42,453 nucleotides of DNA from an uncultured Spirochaetales bacterium. Its GTDB lineage: Bacteria; Spirochaetota; Spirochaetia; Sphaerochaetales; Sphaerochaetaceae. The notes under the pieces are model-generated. The model ran no database searches, was not told where the DNA came from, and worked only from the letters and a program-made list of their open reading frames with translations. The stretch covers positions 1 through 42,453 of the forward strand of contig CASDXQ010000006.1 in NCBI GenBank assembly GCA_949285145.1, given 5' to 3'. The translations under genes and the position numbers were made by a program. Below are positions 7,463-16,748 of this stretch, piece by piece; positions within the stretch are counted from its first letter, which is position 1, and each line of letters begins with the position of its first letter.

Positions 7463-8388
7463 GAGCCGAATCTTCGCGCAATCTCCGTAAGATATGAGCC
7501 AATATAATCATAAACATCCATCTTATCAAGTTCATTGAGGATTTCATGACGGTCATCATGAAAGAGTCTGACCTTGACCTCCCTCACTCCGGCACTGCGG
7601 TACATATCGGCAGCTTTCAATACTCCTTTTCCATATCCGCCAACAGGATCTGCATCACCCGAGACGATCAGCATCGGCAGATCAGACCCTATTTCCTTTG
7701 CTTCATCCTTATCATTTGCCTTCTCGATGAGAGTGATCAGATCTATGAAGAACTGGGATGAACAGACAAAGCCGCAAAGCGGGTCATCAATATATTTCTG
7801 CACCTCGCTCTCATCACGTGTAAGCCATTCAAGCCCGGTTCTGACAGGAGCAAAACGCTTGTTATATGAACCGAAACTGAGCTTATTTAGAAGATGATCC
7901 GGCATCCTGGAACCGTTTTTTTCCGCATTCCGCCGCGCAATGGCTTTTCCGATACTGCCTGCAATACCTTTTCCGGCACCGGAGCCCATGATAACAGCCG
8001 CAGCGAAATAATCAGGAACACGAGTCAGTTCACAGCGGGTGATGAAAGACCCCATGGAGTGACCCAGGATGAAATGGGGAAGCAATTCATGCTCATTCAT
8101 GATAAGCTGATCCACCGCAATGGAATCCTTTACAACGATATCCCATCCGTTTGAAGGAGCGAACCATCCTCTCTCCTCTTCTTCCATCGTAAAACCGTGT
8201 CCCCTGTGATCCTGTGCATATACTATGAAACCGAGAGAATTCATATAGCGGGCAAAATCATCATAGCGCAGAGAATGCTCAGCCATACCGTGGTTGATAT
8301 GCAGCGTACCGGCAGGCTTTTCAACATCATTCCACATCCTGACAAAAAGGCGATGCCCGTCCTTCATTTCCAAAAAGCGCTCAAGCAT
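7459..8388 (-). CDS. Alpha/beta hydrolase, monoacylglycerol lipase-like
   Basis: The 309-residue protein has the serine hydrolase fold of lysophospholipase/monoglyceride lipase relatives. It shows NHGMAEHS for the oxyanion region (about 31-38), YAQDHRGHG (about 57-65), the nucleophile elbow GHSMGS (about 107-112), an acid in SGDADPVG and a catalytic His in HDDRHE. I use the ATG at 8388, with AAGGGG 8 bases upstream, rather than an upstream TTG. TATAAT lies in the divergent spacer. It probably hydrolyses lipid esters in the cytoplasm and leads the YihY operon. Confidence 0.85.
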   Translation of the reverse strand: MLERFLEMKDGHRLFVRMWNDVEKPAGTLHINHGMAEHSLRYDDFARYMNSLGFIVYAQDHRGHGFTMEEEERGWFAPSNGWDIVVKDSIAVDQLIMNEHELLPHFILGHSMGSFITRCELTRVPDYFAAAVIMGSGAGKGIAGSIGKAIARRNAEKNGSRMPDHLLNKLSFGSYNKRFAPVRTGLEWLTRDESEVQKYIDDPLCGFVCSSQFFIDLITLIEKANDKDEAKEIGSDLPMLIVSGDADPVGGYGKGVLKAADMYRSAGVREVKVRLFHDDRHEILNELDKMDVYDYIGSYLTEIARRFGS

Positions 8389-8445
8389 ATGAAAACCCCT
8401 TGAATTCTGATACAATTATAATATCGGAAAAACGGAGGACGGGCA

Positions 8446-9000
8446 ATGGAGAAATTCACATATTTTGCCGTATCAGACATTCATGGGAACATGGAAGCAC
8501 TGGAAGCAATCCTCGCCCTGGCGGAAAAGGCAGAAGCTGACAGACTGTTAATCGCAGGAGATCTGTGTCCCGGGAAGCTGTCCTTTGCACTGAGACTCCT
8601 GAATGCATCTTTTCCATATGTCGCGGTAAAAGGCAATTGCGACCGTATCTGGGATTTCATGGACTGCGGACTGCCTGTTCCAAAAGAAAGCGTTTATTTT
8701 GAAATGCCGGATGGCCGTCACATAGGCATGACACACGGTCACAGCATTTATTCACCTGAAGATTTTCCATTTCCGCTGGTAAAAGGAGATGTTTTCATAC
8801 AGGGACACTCACATGTTCCATCTCTTTTCACAGATGAGAGAGGCATAATCCATCTCAACCCGGGATCCCCTTCACGCCCGCGGAGCATGGACGGCGCGAC
8901 ATGTGCCGTAATAAGGGGAACAGGAATCGAAATACACAGAATCAGCGGATGGAAGAAAATAAGCTCGCTTTCCTTCTCTGCCAGTATTTCAAGAACATGA
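8446..9000 (+). CDS. yfcE: YfcE-like metallophosphoesterase
   Basis: The 184-residue protein carries the calcineurin-like metal-binding motifs in order: SDIHGN (residues 10-15), GD (about 38-39), KGNCD (about 63-67), THGH (about 95-98) and GHSH (about 119-122). This is the YfcE/MJ0936 phosphodiesterase pattern, with two divalent metals in a cytoplasmic enzyme. The natural substrate is uncertain. GGAGG stands 8 bases before the ATG. It is transcribed divergently from the hydrolase and converges on the oxidoreductase-like gene. Confidence 0.9.
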   Translation: MEKFTYFAVSDIHGNMEALEAILALAEKAEADRLLIAGDLCPGKLSFALRLLNASFPYVAVKGNCDRIWDFMDCGLPVPKESVYFEMPDGRHIGMTHGHSIYSPEDFPFPLVKGDVFIQGHSHVPSLFTDERGIIHLNPGSPSRPRSMDGATCAVIRGTGIEIHRISGWKKISSLSFSASISRT

Positions 9001-9044
9001 AACAGCCATGCATGCATATTCTGCATTATCTGTCTGACAAAACC

Positions 9045-10628
9045 TCAGCAGCCTGCCTTTCTCCTGATATACTCCATTTCAGAAAGATATCCGCTCTTTA
9101 ACTTCACGCTGTTCACCTCATCCGTATATCCGCTTCGTCCGGGAAGAAGAAATATGGAAGGGATGGCGGAAGGCTCCGGATTCAGGCTGTCCAGCCGGGT
9201 TACAGATTCAAGGCCTTCAGCAATCAGGTCGTCATTCTTCATCTTTCCGATTGAAAATCCTCTCATCACCGTACGCAAGAGGACAATACTGTTAAAAACA
9301 GAAAAAGGAACTGAATCAAAATAAAGAGGGAGCATAAAGAAAGCAGGTATTCCCATATCCTCCATAGCATGCGTATAAATCCTCAGATACGCAGCCGCCC
9401 GCCCGGTGAGCTCGCCTGCGAGCTTTCCTCTGAGGTTTTTCACAAGATCAGCATAGCATGGCGTATTCTCTCCATATATGGAAAAAAGAGCCTGTGCATG
9501 CGCGCCTCTGAAATCATAAACGCACGGCTGCCCATCAATGGAAGGAGCATCAGGGAATTCATCAAAACCGCGGGAAACAATTTCACCTGCTCCCTTGCGC
9601 GAGGCAATGAGAGAAAGTATCCTGCATTTTTCCTCAATGGAAGTGTTCTTCACAGCCGGAATCGTGTAGACAGGATTATCAATAGTGTTCAGGTAGGAAA
9701 GCATCTCTCCCGCCGAGCACGGATCAAGACCCAGATTCAGACAATGATGAAGAAGTGCCGTCACTTTCTCAAGTGAGAAAATTCCGAGATTGCTGCCCAG
9801 ACACATGGCTTCCTTCCAGGACGGAAGCCTCCTTGCCGTCGCAGCGTCTACAAGCGAACAAGGAAGGGGACATAAAGGGCATCCTGTCTTCTCGACCTTG
9901 TATTCACGGCTCTGGCTTTTTCCATCAAGCGCCTTCAGACGCGGATCATAATAAGGGCTGAATGCATTTTTCGGTGCCCAGCCATAAGAAGAACCGTAAT
10001 CAAGCAGAACCGCCGAACCATAGAGAGCCATATCCGCCATGAGAGTACTTCTGTTCTTCTTTCTTAGAGTACAGGCAGGCTTTTCATCATCTTCAAGAAC
10101 AGAATGTGAGATGATCCCCTTGAAATTCATCTTCCCCATCAAAGGGGCAAGTCCGCCATGTCCGGTCGTTATGCCGCTGTCGCAGCAGCATATTGAAAGC
10201 GGGCTCTGTTTCTCTCCGGCCTCTCCTATCGCCATGAAGCCGTCATCAGGAGAGGAAAGCAGAACCTCGGCAAAGCGGTAAGGCGAAGAGAAACGTATAT
10301 TCTCGCAGTGATAAACAGCAAGAGTGTCGTCACTGATGTAAAGATAGGAGAGTTTTGAGGAAACACCGCTCACGATGATGGCTTTTATGCCGTTTCTCTT
10401 CATATGGAGGGCAAGTACAGGCTGGGCATAATCACGGCAGATTCTTCCTTTTGCATTCTTATATAAGGCAATCATGCCGCACAGGTTGAATTCATTACAG
10501 GGGAAAGCCAGAACAAATGATGAATCATCCGCACTCCCATAAAGAGAGGAAATTGAGAAACCATCGTCAACGGGTTCTTCCCTTATGCTCTCATCATTCA
10601 GTGAAATGTAGACTATCCTGCTGTCCAT
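9045..10628 (-). CDS. Divergent aldehyde ferredoxin oxidoreductase-like protein
   Basis: The 527-residue protein follows the aldehyde ferredoxin oxidoreductase layout but is shorter than the usual 600 residues or so. GHGGLAPLMGKMNFKGI (about 160-176) matches the conserved cofactor-domain segment that normally reads G-R-G-G-L-G-x-V-M-G. CPLCPLPC (about 247-254) keeps three cluster cysteines. The usual fourth cysteine (D-S-L-G-x-C) is replaced by proline (EDMGIP, about 424-429). A functional tungsten enzyme with a normal [4Fe-4S] cluster is therefore doubtful. The start at ATG 10628 has no ribosome-binding site but has TATCTT 7 bases upstream; a TTG at 10646 is an alternative. Confidence 0.75.
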   Translation of the reverse strand: MDSRIVYISLNDESIREEPVDDGFSISSLYGSADDSSFVLAFPCNEFNLCGMIALYKNAKGRICRDYAQPVLALHMKRNGIKAIIVSGVSSKLSYLYISDDTLAVYHCENIRFSSPYRFAEVLLSSPDDGFMAIGEAGEKQSPLSICCCDSGITTGHGGLAPLMGKMNFKGIISHSVLEDDEKPACTLRKKNRSTLMADMALYGSAVLLDYGSSYGWAPKNAFSPYYDPRLKALDGKSQSREYKVEKTGCPLCPLPCSLVDAATARRLPSWKEAMCLGSNLGIFSLEKVTALLHHCLNLGLDPCSAGEMLSYLNTIDNPVYTIPAVKNTSIEEKCRILSLIASRKGAGEIVSRGFDEFPDAPSIDGQPCVYDFRGAHAQALFSIYGENTPCYADLVKNLRGKLAGELTGRAAAYLRIYTHAMEDMGIPAFFMLPLYFDSVPFSVFNSIVLLRTVMRGFSIGKMKNDDLIAEGLESVTRLDSLNPEPSAIPSIFLLPGRSGYTDEVNSVKLKSGYLSEMEYIRRKAGC

Positions 10629-10708
10629 AATGGAAAAGATACTCAATAAGCATGGATGATAGCAATAACAGAGAGAAAATATTTTAATCCATTCTTCACA
10701 GCCGCCTT

Positions 10709-10897
10709 TCAGCTTTCCTGCATGAACCGGTACATCCTTTCCCTTCTTTCGTCAGGATATAAAGTGAAAGAAATACCGGTGTCATCCTGATCAGATACAG
10801 CGCCTGCTAACTCATTGATGATGCAGAAAAGACAGCCCAGCCCAATGAGTTTCCATTGACGCAGTATGGAAATTCCTTTACCCTCACCCGTTTTCAT
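10709..10897 (-). CDS. Possible small protein divergent from nucleoside kinase
   Basis: A 62-codon frame lies in an otherwise empty 285-base gap. It has a hydrophobic stretch (LIGLGCLFCIINELAGAV) and a charged C-terminus. No family is recognised. TAAAGT lies 6 bases before its ATG and overlaps the promoter of the kinase on the other strand. It could be a real small gene or chance. Confidence 0.3.
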   Translation of the reverse strand: MKTGEGKGISILRQWKLIGLGCLFCIINELAGAVSDQDDTGISFTLYPDERRERMYRFMQES

Positions 10898-10913
10898 CCT
10901 TATACTTTAAGGT

Positions 10914-12578
10914 ATGAACAAAGTAACTGTCTGCTATAATGGGAAAACAGCTGAAACCGAAAGAGGAATCATGGTAAAAGACTTTCTAAGGCTTGAAGGC
11001 AAGCAGAGATATGAAGACAATCCTGTTGCCGGAGTTCTTGTCAACGGAGAATTCAAAAGTCTCAGTTTCTCCATAATCCACCGGTACACCAGAATTGAAC
11101 CGGTAATGCTGTTCTCTACGCTCGGCAAAAGGATATACAGACATTCCCTGTGCTTTCTCCTTTCATATGCCTGTGCAAAACTGTATCCGCAGCATCATCT
11201 TGAGATCGGGCACAGTCTCGGAGACGGCTTTTATTTTCATTTCACCGATAAACAGATCTGCGACAGAGATGTGGAGAACCTTTCTTCATTCATGCAGGAA
11301 ACAGTCAGTGCCGACAAACCTGTCCACCTTGAGAAAATCCCTTACACTGAAGCTCTTGAAAGATTCAGCACACGCAATTTCAAACATACTTTCCAGCTTC
11401 TCAATTCCCGTAATGATGGAGACATAACAACATATTCAATAGATGATTACATTGATCTGTCCTATGAACCTCTTGTAACAAATACAGGGATTCTGTCCGT
11501 GTGGAAGCTGCAGAAATACAATGACGGGCTTCTCCTGCGTTACCCGCAGTCCAGAGATTTTACAAAAATACACGAATTCAAAGACAATCAGCTGCTTTTT
11601 TCTGTTTTCCAGAATACTGAAAAGGAAAACAAAATCCTTCATGCAGAAGCACTGGGAGAACTTAACGATATTGTTTCCAGAGGCCGTTCTTCTGCTCTCA
11701 TACAGATGGCAGAACTCATGTTCAACAACAGGATAATGGAAGTTGCAAAAAGCATAAAAGCGAAAGGCAGTGTGAAAATAGTATATATTTCAGGCCCGTC
11801 ATCATCCGGAAAGACCACATTCTCTCTTAAACTCGGCATGCAGCTTAAGGCACTTGGTTATCAGCCGCTGAAAATCTCTCTTGATGATTACTACCACCCA
11901 AGAGACAAAGTCCCTGTAGACAATGACGGCAATAAGGATTATGAAGCACTTGAGGCTCTTGATCTGGATTTTTTCAGAGAAAACCTGAATGAACTGCTAA
12001 ATGAAGGGCAATGTTTTCTGCCTCGTTTTTCTTTCATCGAAAATAAAAGAAATATGTCAGAGGAACCGGCAGTGATGAATGAAAACACCATATTGCTGGT
12101 CGAAGGCATACATGGACTTAATCCGTCACTTGCTCCTGATATTGATGAAGGGCTCACTTTCAAAGTCTATATTTCAGCACTCACATCAATGATCATTGAT
12201 GACCATAACCGTATAAGCACAACCGACAACCGCATGATAAGACGTCTTGTAAGGGATCATCGAACCAGAGGCGTGAAAACAGAAGAAACACTCGGCATGT
12301 GGCCTTCAATTGAGAGAGGAGAGAAAAATTACATCTTCCCATATCAGAATGAGGCAGATGTGATGATCAACAGTGCAATGCCATATGAGCTTGCAGCTCT
12401 TGCACCACAGGCCATCAACCTGTTGCGTTCTGTAAAACCTGATACGGATTATGCTTATGCAACGGCAAGAAGGCTGCTGAAATTCCTGGAACTCATATAT
12501 ACAATACCAATGGACAATATTCCTAAAGATTCCATTACAAGGGAATTCCTCGGAGGTTCAGTTTTTGATGCGGGGTGA
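10914..12578 (+). CDS. Nucleoside kinase with TGS/ThrRS-like N-terminus
   Basis: The 554-residue protein joins a TGS-like ubiquitin fold (residues 1-60), a threonyl-tRNA-synthetase second-additional-domain-like part (HHLEIGHSLGDGFYFHF, about 95-111) and a uridine kinase-type phosphotransferase domain. The kinase P-loop is GPSSSGKTTF (about 294-303), followed by SLDDYYHPRD (substrate/Mg region) and LVEGIHGLN. This architecture is typical of the 'nucleoside kinase' family of spirochaetes and Firmicutes, which phosphorylates uridine/cytidine or related nucleosides. TATACT lies 7 bases before the ATG without a usable ribosome-binding site. Confidence 0.9.
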   Translation: MNKVTVCYNGKTAETERGIMVKDFLRLEGKQRYEDNPVAGVLVNGEFKSLSFSIIHRYTRIEPVMLFSTLGKRIYRHSLCFLLSYACAKLYPQHHLEIGHSLGDGFYFHFTDKQICDRDVENLSSFMQETVSADKPVHLEKIPYTEALERFSTRNFKHTFQLLNSRNDGDITTYSIDDYIDLSYEPLVTNTGILSVWKLQKYNDGLLLRYPQSRDFTKIHEFKDNQLLFSVFQNTEKENKILHAEALGELNDIVSRGRSSALIQMAELMFNNRIMEVAKSIKAKGSVKIVYISGPSSSGKTTFSLKLGMQLKALGYQPLKISLDDYYHPRDKVPVDNDGNKDYEALEALDLDFFRENLNELLNEGQCFLPRFSFIENKRNMSEEPAVMNENTILLVEGIHGLNPSLAPDIDEGLTFKVYISALTSMIIDDHNRISTTDNRMIRRLVRDHRTRGVKTEETLGMWPSIERGEKNYIFPYQNEADVMINSAMPYELAALAPQAINLLRSVKPDTDYAYATARRLLKFLELIYTIPMDNIPKDSITREFLGGSVFDAG

Positions 12579-12690
12579 ACTTCATTGACAGACCTGCATT
12601 TTATTGCTGAATCTGCAATCAGAGTTCCATCATATGATGAAGCGCCTCCTCGCTCCCATAAAGGAATCAGAACAGCACTTTTACCTGTCA

Positions 12691-13563
12691 TCAATGTTTC
12701 CTGTATTTAAGTTTTTTACGCTGGACATCTTCAATCGGAAGGATTTCTTCTTTCTTGAAAGTCAGAGCAGCATGTACATCTTTCAGATCCTGGGCAAGTT
12801 TTGCCATATCAGAAGGCTCAAGGGATGCTGCATGGTCAGTCCCTTTCCATGTCCTGTCCAGAGTGAAATGCCTCTCTATGATATGTGCGCCAAGAGTGTA
12901 TGCTGCAACATCAACAGCAATGCCGAGGTGATGACCGGAAAATCCTATGGCTTTTACTCTGGATTCATACTTTTCCATCAGTCTGCTGATTTCAAGCAGA
13001 CATATATCCTGATATGGAACAGGATAGCCCGATGTGCAGTCGAATATGACAAGATCCTCTGCTCTTCCGTTGGATTCAAAAAGAGAGACAATCTTCTCTT
13101 CTTCCTCATGCGTTGTCATTCCGAATGAAAGCTGAATCTCTCCTTTATAGTTGTCACAAAGCCACTGCAGCATTTCATAATGGGTATTGCAGGCTGAAGG
13201 AATTTTAATGAACTTCGGCTTGAGAGATGCGATTTCCTTTGCACTCGTCATATCCCAGACGGAGGTGGAGTAGATTATTCCGGCCTGTTCGCACCATTCT
13301 TTGAGCTGGGCATGCTGGTCAACTGTGAATTCCAGAGCCTCCCTGTGTTCTCCATATGTCTTTCCATATGAGTTTTCCGGATGTGGGTGCGGTGCATTGT
13401 ACTGCTCTTGAGTCAGCAGTTCTTTCGGACATCTTTTCTGAAATTTAATCGCATCCGCCTTGCAGAATATCGCGGCTGTGTTTATGAGTTCATGTGCAAT
13501 CTCCATTTCTCCTTTATGATTGCACCCGGCTTCAGCTATTAAAAATGGTTTTCTGTATTCCAT
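12691..13563 (-). CDS. NeuB-family sialic/nonulosonic acid synthase, short form
   Basis: The 290-residue protein has the NeuB TIM-barrel motifs: FLIAEAGCNHKGEMEIA (8-24), DAIKFQK (about 37-43), STSVWD (about 97-102), IKIPSAC (about 117-123), FDCTSGYP (about 173-180), GFSGHHLG and IIERHFTLDR (about 227-236). Such enzymes condense phosphoenolpyruvate with an N-acetyl sugar. The protein ends after the barrel and lacks the antifreeze/SAF domain that normally completes NeuB at about 340-350 residues. It is followed on the same strand by the cytidylyltransferase gene's neighbourhood, so it probably makes an activated acid sugar for the surface glycan. Confidence 0.85.
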   Translation of the reverse strand: MEYRKPFLIAEAGCNHKGEMEIAHELINTAAIFCKADAIKFQKRCPKELLTQEQYNAPHPHPENSYGKTYGEHREALEFTVDQHAQLKEWCEQAGIIYSTSVWDMTSAKEIASLKPKFIKIPSACNTHYEMLQWLCDNYKGEIQLSFGMTTHEEEEKIVSLFESNGRAEDLVIFDCTSGYPVPYQDICLLEISRLMEKYESRVKAIGFSGHHLGIAVDVAAYTLGAHIIERHFTLDRTWKGTDHAASLEPSDMAKLAQDLKDVHAALTFKKEEILPIEDVQRKKLKYRKH

Positions 13564-13619
13564 GACATGAAAAGAATAGCAGATGACGGAAACAGGAACA
13601 ACAGAAATGTAGGAAAAGC

Positions 13620-14342
13620 TCAGATATCTTTGTCGACAATATCCTGCTTGTATCTTATCAGGGCTTTCAGCTGATAATAATCCTTAGGTGTCGTGACCTT
13701 TATATTGTCATTGGAACATGGCACGATATGCATCTTCATTCCGTAATGGTTCATCATCGTACAGGAATCGATGAAACCGGTAATACCGTCCGCAAGAGCT
13801 TTCCTGTGACACGAAAGGATGTCTTTCAGGAAGAAAGACTGCGGCGCTTTTGCATAAAAACTTACAGATCTGTCCTCAAGCTGCTTCACCTCTCCTCCCT
13901 TATCGCAAAGGATGACAGTTTCAATTGCAGGCGCACTGGAAATACCGTTTGAGAATTTCCTGACAGACTCGATATTGGCACTTATGAGCTCATCATCGAT
14001 AACAGGCCTCACTCCGTCATGAATCAGGACAATATCATCATCCCTGTCCTTATGTTTCTCTGCCTCGCAAAGTCCATTGTATATGGAAAGCTGCCCGCTT
14101 TCCCCGCCTTCGACAATTGAGAGGACTTTGTCAAGAGAATATCTGGAAACAAGCTCTTTCATATAAGAAATCCAGTCTTTATGGCATGCAACATATATCG
14201 CATCTATTTCTGGATGATGCTGAAATTTCTCTATCGTATAGATGATAATCTCCTTGTCATCTACCTTCAAAAACTGTTTCGGGCAGTTGCCGATTCCCAT
14301 TCTGGAACCGATTCCGCCGGCAAATATCACGACATGATTCAT
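13620..14342 (-). CDS. TarI/IspD-type cytidylyltransferase
   Basis: The 240-residue protein has the IspD/TarI nucleotide-binding start (FAGGIGSRMG, then CPKQFL), the acidic IHDGVRPVIDD (about 124-134) and the closing NIKVTTPKDYYQL (about 211-223). The spacing and the HKDWISY segment look closer to TarI-type ribitol-phosphate cytidylyltransferases than to MEP-pathway IspD. I use the ATG at 14342, where AGGG lies about 9 bases upstream. It likely makes a CDP-polyol or CDP-sugar for the LicD enzymes in this locus. A housekeeping IspD role cannot be excluded. The epimerase gene diverges from it. Confidence 0.85.
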   Translation of the reverse strand: MNHVVIFAGGIGSRMGIGNCPKQFLKVDDKEIIIYTIEKFQHHPEIDAIYVACHKDWISYMKELVSRYSLDKVLSIVEGGESGQLSIYNGLCEAEKHKDRDDDIVLIHDGVRPVIDDELISANIESVRKFSNGISSAPAIETVILCDKGGEVKQLEDRSVSFYAKAPQSFFLKDILSCHRKALADGITGFIDSCTMMNHYGMKMHIVPCSNDNIKVTTPKDYYQLKALIRYKQDIVDKDI

Positions 14343-14435
14343 CAACTCATCCCTGTCACTTTCAATTTTTCCATGCCCAGTATACAATATATCCATCTGT
14401 TTTTACAGCTGAGATGTCTCTGGAGCAATTTTACC

Positions 14436-15503
14436 ATGGTACTGCAAAATAATGATAAATGGATAAATCAGATTGATTACGTTCTTTCTTCTTTCACTCT
14501 TATCGACGAAATGAAAGGCAAAAGCATATTGATCACAGGAGCGAGCGGACTGATCGGTTCTTCAATAACGGATCTGCTGATCAGATTCAATGAAACCCAT
14601 GAAACGAAAATAGAAATATATGCATGCGGCAGGTCTTGCGGAAAAATGAGGGACCGGTTCGGCGAGTATGCAGGAAAAGATTACTTCCATTTTGTTCAGT
14701 TCAATACCGCAGACAGCGTTTATTCGGATCTGCCGTATTCGGATTTCATCATTCATGGTGCCGGCAATGCAACTCCTGACCTTATATCAGCCCAGCCGGT
14801 GGAAACAATGGTGAGCAACTTCCATGGAATGTATTCACTTCTGGAACATGCAAAATCCAAACATGTCGGCAAGATCTGTTATATAAGTTCAAGCGAAATC
14901 TATGGTGAAAGAAAGGAATGCACAGACAAGCCGTTTAAAGAATCAGACAAAGGTTCAATAGATCACATGAATACAAGAAATTCATATTCCATCAGCAAGC
15001 TTGCAACGGAAACATTGTGCCTATCTGCCGTAAAAGAATGGAATATGAATGTTGTCATAGCCCGCCCCGGACACATTTACGGCCCGTGTATAAGTCCTGA
15101 AGACAAACGTGTCTCGGCACAATGGATAGTCAATGCCGCACAGGGTGAGAAGATCATCATGAAAAGTTCCGGAACAAAAATCAGAAGTTATTGCCATTGT
15201 CTTGATTGTGCAACAGCCCTGCTGACGATTCTGTTAAGAGGCAGCAAAGGAGAAGCATATAACATTTCGAATCCGGATTCGGTAATAAGCATAAAAGACA
15301 TGGGAATGTATCTGGCCAGGGCGGGAAGAGCAGATTTTCTCATTGAAGAGGAAAAACAGGAAAATGAGATGTACAACACCATGACAAATTCTTCTCTTGA
15401 CAGCGGAAAACTGCTTGCGCTGGGATGGAAAGGATGTTTTGATGCGGAACATGGCTTCCAGTGTGCTGTCGATGTACTGAAAAACGGAACAAAATCTTCC
15501 TGA
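14436..15503 (+). CDS. NAD-dependent epimerase/dehydratase (extended SDR)
   Basis: The 355-residue enzyme has a Rossmann start GASGLIGSS (residues about 34-42) and the catalytic ISSSEIYGE then YSISK (about 187-191) of extended short-chain dehydrogenases. RPGHIYGP follows, as in sugar-nucleotide 4,6-dehydratases and epimerases. I place the start at the ATG at 14436, with GGAG 10 bases before it; the longer frame reaches into the divergent cytidylyltransferase. It probably modifies a nucleotide sugar in the cytoplasm. The juxtaposition with a TarI-like gene recalls CDP-ribitol synthesis pairs, but this protein is not of the TarJ type. Confidence 0.85.
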   Translation: MVLQNNDKWINQIDYVLSSFTLIDEMKGKSILITGASGLIGSSITDLLIRFNETHETKIEIYACGRSCGKMRDRFGEYAGKDYFHFVQFNTADSVYSDLPYSDFIIHGAGNATPDLISAQPVETMVSNFHGMYSLLEHAKSKHVGKICYISSSEIYGERKECTDKPFKESDKGSIDHMNTRNSYSISKLATETLCLSAVKEWNMNVVIARPGHIYGPCISPEDKRVSAQWIVNAAQGEKIIMKSSGTKIRSYCHCLDCATALLTILLRGSKGEAYNISNPDSVISIKDMGMYLARAGRADFLIEEEKQENEMYNTMTNSSLDSGKLLALGWKGCFDAEHGFQCAVDVLKNGTKSS

Positions 15504-15591
15504 GAATGTAACTTCGGAACAATCCACTTGTTATATCTTTGCTTATTGGTTATGATGTCACAAGTGCTTGAGGGAGGAGACTGGATTTACA

Positions 15592-16725
15592 ATGCGCGGA
15601 GCAATGTTATACGTCAATGCGGGAAAAGGACATTATATCCCGGCAGTAGCATTGGCAGAGAGTTTCAATAATGCAGGGCACAGCGCAATCGTAGAAGACC
15701 TTTTCATAGTAATGGGAACTCCTTTCTGGGAATGGTTCTGTAAATATGACTGGCGTTTTCTCCTCCACCACCCCAGACTCGAAGGTGTTGTCCACAGCTT
15801 CACAGATACATCCCTAAGCGCTTTTCTCATAAAGAACCAGGGACTGACAAAAGCCCATCTGTCAAGTCTGAAAGCATGGTATGTGAAATATAAACCGGAA
15901 TTCATCATATCGACCAACTTTCTTGGCGGAATCATTCTCCCGCCTGCCCTGAAGAAACTGGGCATTGACATTCCGGTTTTCCAGTATGCCGCAGATGTTT
16001 TTGACACTCCGCGCTCCGGAATCTGCAAAGACCTTACGAAAATGTATCTTCCCACTGAGATAGGATGCAGGAATGCGATCAGAAAAGGACAGCCGGAAGA
16101 AACTGTCTCGCTCTGTCCTTTTCCGCTTCAGTCCTATATAAAGAATTACAAGCCTGCCGGGCAGAAGGAAATAAGGGAGAAGCTCGGGCTGAAAGACAAA
16201 TTCACAATACTTTTCGCCCTCGGAGGAGAAGGTATCGGACATCCCGATTTTCTCTACAAAATGGTTGACAGGGGATACAACTGGCAGATAGTCGCCATCG
16301 GCGGAATGAGCAAATCGACAAATGCCGCATTTGATAAATTCTGCAGAGAATTCCCGTATGTGGATTTTCACCGGCCCGGTTTTGTCAATAATGTGAATGA
16401 ATACCTGGAAGCATGTGACATCCAGATAGGCAAGGCAGGAGCAAATGCGCTGATGGAATCGATTTATCTGCACAGACCCTGCATTATTTCTGATATCCTG
16501 TATGCGGCAAGGGCCACAAAAGCCTTCTTTGCGGAAAATGAAGTCGGCTGGTGTGAAGACAAGGTATCGAAACAGGTCAGCATAGCAGAGTCATATTTCA
16601 ACAACCATTCATTATTGGATGACATGGCAAGCCGTTATGCAAGACTTCCGATTGAATTCAGCTCGGATGCCTTCATGGAACTTATCATAAAGGACACAGA
16701 CGAATTTTACGCAAAGAAAAAATAA
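15592..16725 (+). CDS. MGDG synthase-like glycosyltransferase (GT28)
   Basis: The 377-residue protein starts with the MGDG-synthase N-terminal motif (LYVNAGKGHYIPA, residues 5-17) and ends with a GT28-like donor domain containing FALGGEGIGHP (about 206-216), GFVNNVNEYLEACDIQIGKA (about 263-282) and NALMESI. It should transfer a hexose from a UDP-sugar to a diacylglycerol-type lipid on the cytoplasmic membrane face. I use the ATG at 15592; GGAGGAG lies 12 bases upstream, and an upstream TTG is less likely. It follows the epimerase by 88 bases and converges on the Wzi-like gene. Confidence 0.85.
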   Translation: MRGAMLYVNAGKGHYIPAVALAESFNNAGHSAIVEDLFIVMGTPFWEWFCKYDWRFLLHHPRLEGVVHSFTDTSLSAFLIKNQGLTKAHLSSLKAWYVKYKPEFIISTNFLGGIILPPALKKLGIDIPVFQYAADVFDTPRSGICKDLTKMYLPTEIGCRNAIRKGQPEETVSLCPFPLQSYIKNYKPAGQKEIREKLGLKDKFTILFALGGEGIGHPDFLYKMVDRGYNWQIVAIGGMSKSTNAAFDKFCREFPYVDFHRPGFVNNVNEYLEACDIQIGKAGANALMESIYLHRPCIISDILYAARATKAFFAENEVGWCEDKVSKQVSIAESYFNNHSLLDDMASRYARLPIEFSSDAFMELIIKDTDEFYAKKK

Positions 16726-16748
16726 TCGTAATATTTCTTCTGTTTCAT

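Noticed and set aside
9001-9044. Terminator between the converging yfcE-like and oxidoreductase-like genes
   Set aside because: Only short ATGCAT repeats are present; no stem with a T-run could be drawn.
12604-13128. 174-codon plus-strand frame across the NeuB gene
   Set aside because: It is antisense to conserved NeuB motifs and its sequence is cysteine/phenylalanine-rich without family character.
13620-14342. Plain housekeeping ispD
   Set aside because: It was not excluded, but the surrounding glycan genes and TarI-like segments made a polysaccharide role more likely, so I did not assign the symbol.
14181-14435. Longer start for the epimerase
   Set aside because: This extension overlaps the divergent cytidylyltransferase and has no ribosome-binding site; ATG 14436 has GGAG and leads directly to the Rossmann motif.
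15862-16473. 203-codon minus-strand frame inside the MGDG synthase-like gene
   Set aside because: It lies wholly within a well-supported gene on the other strand and lacks a ribosome-binding site or recognised motif.
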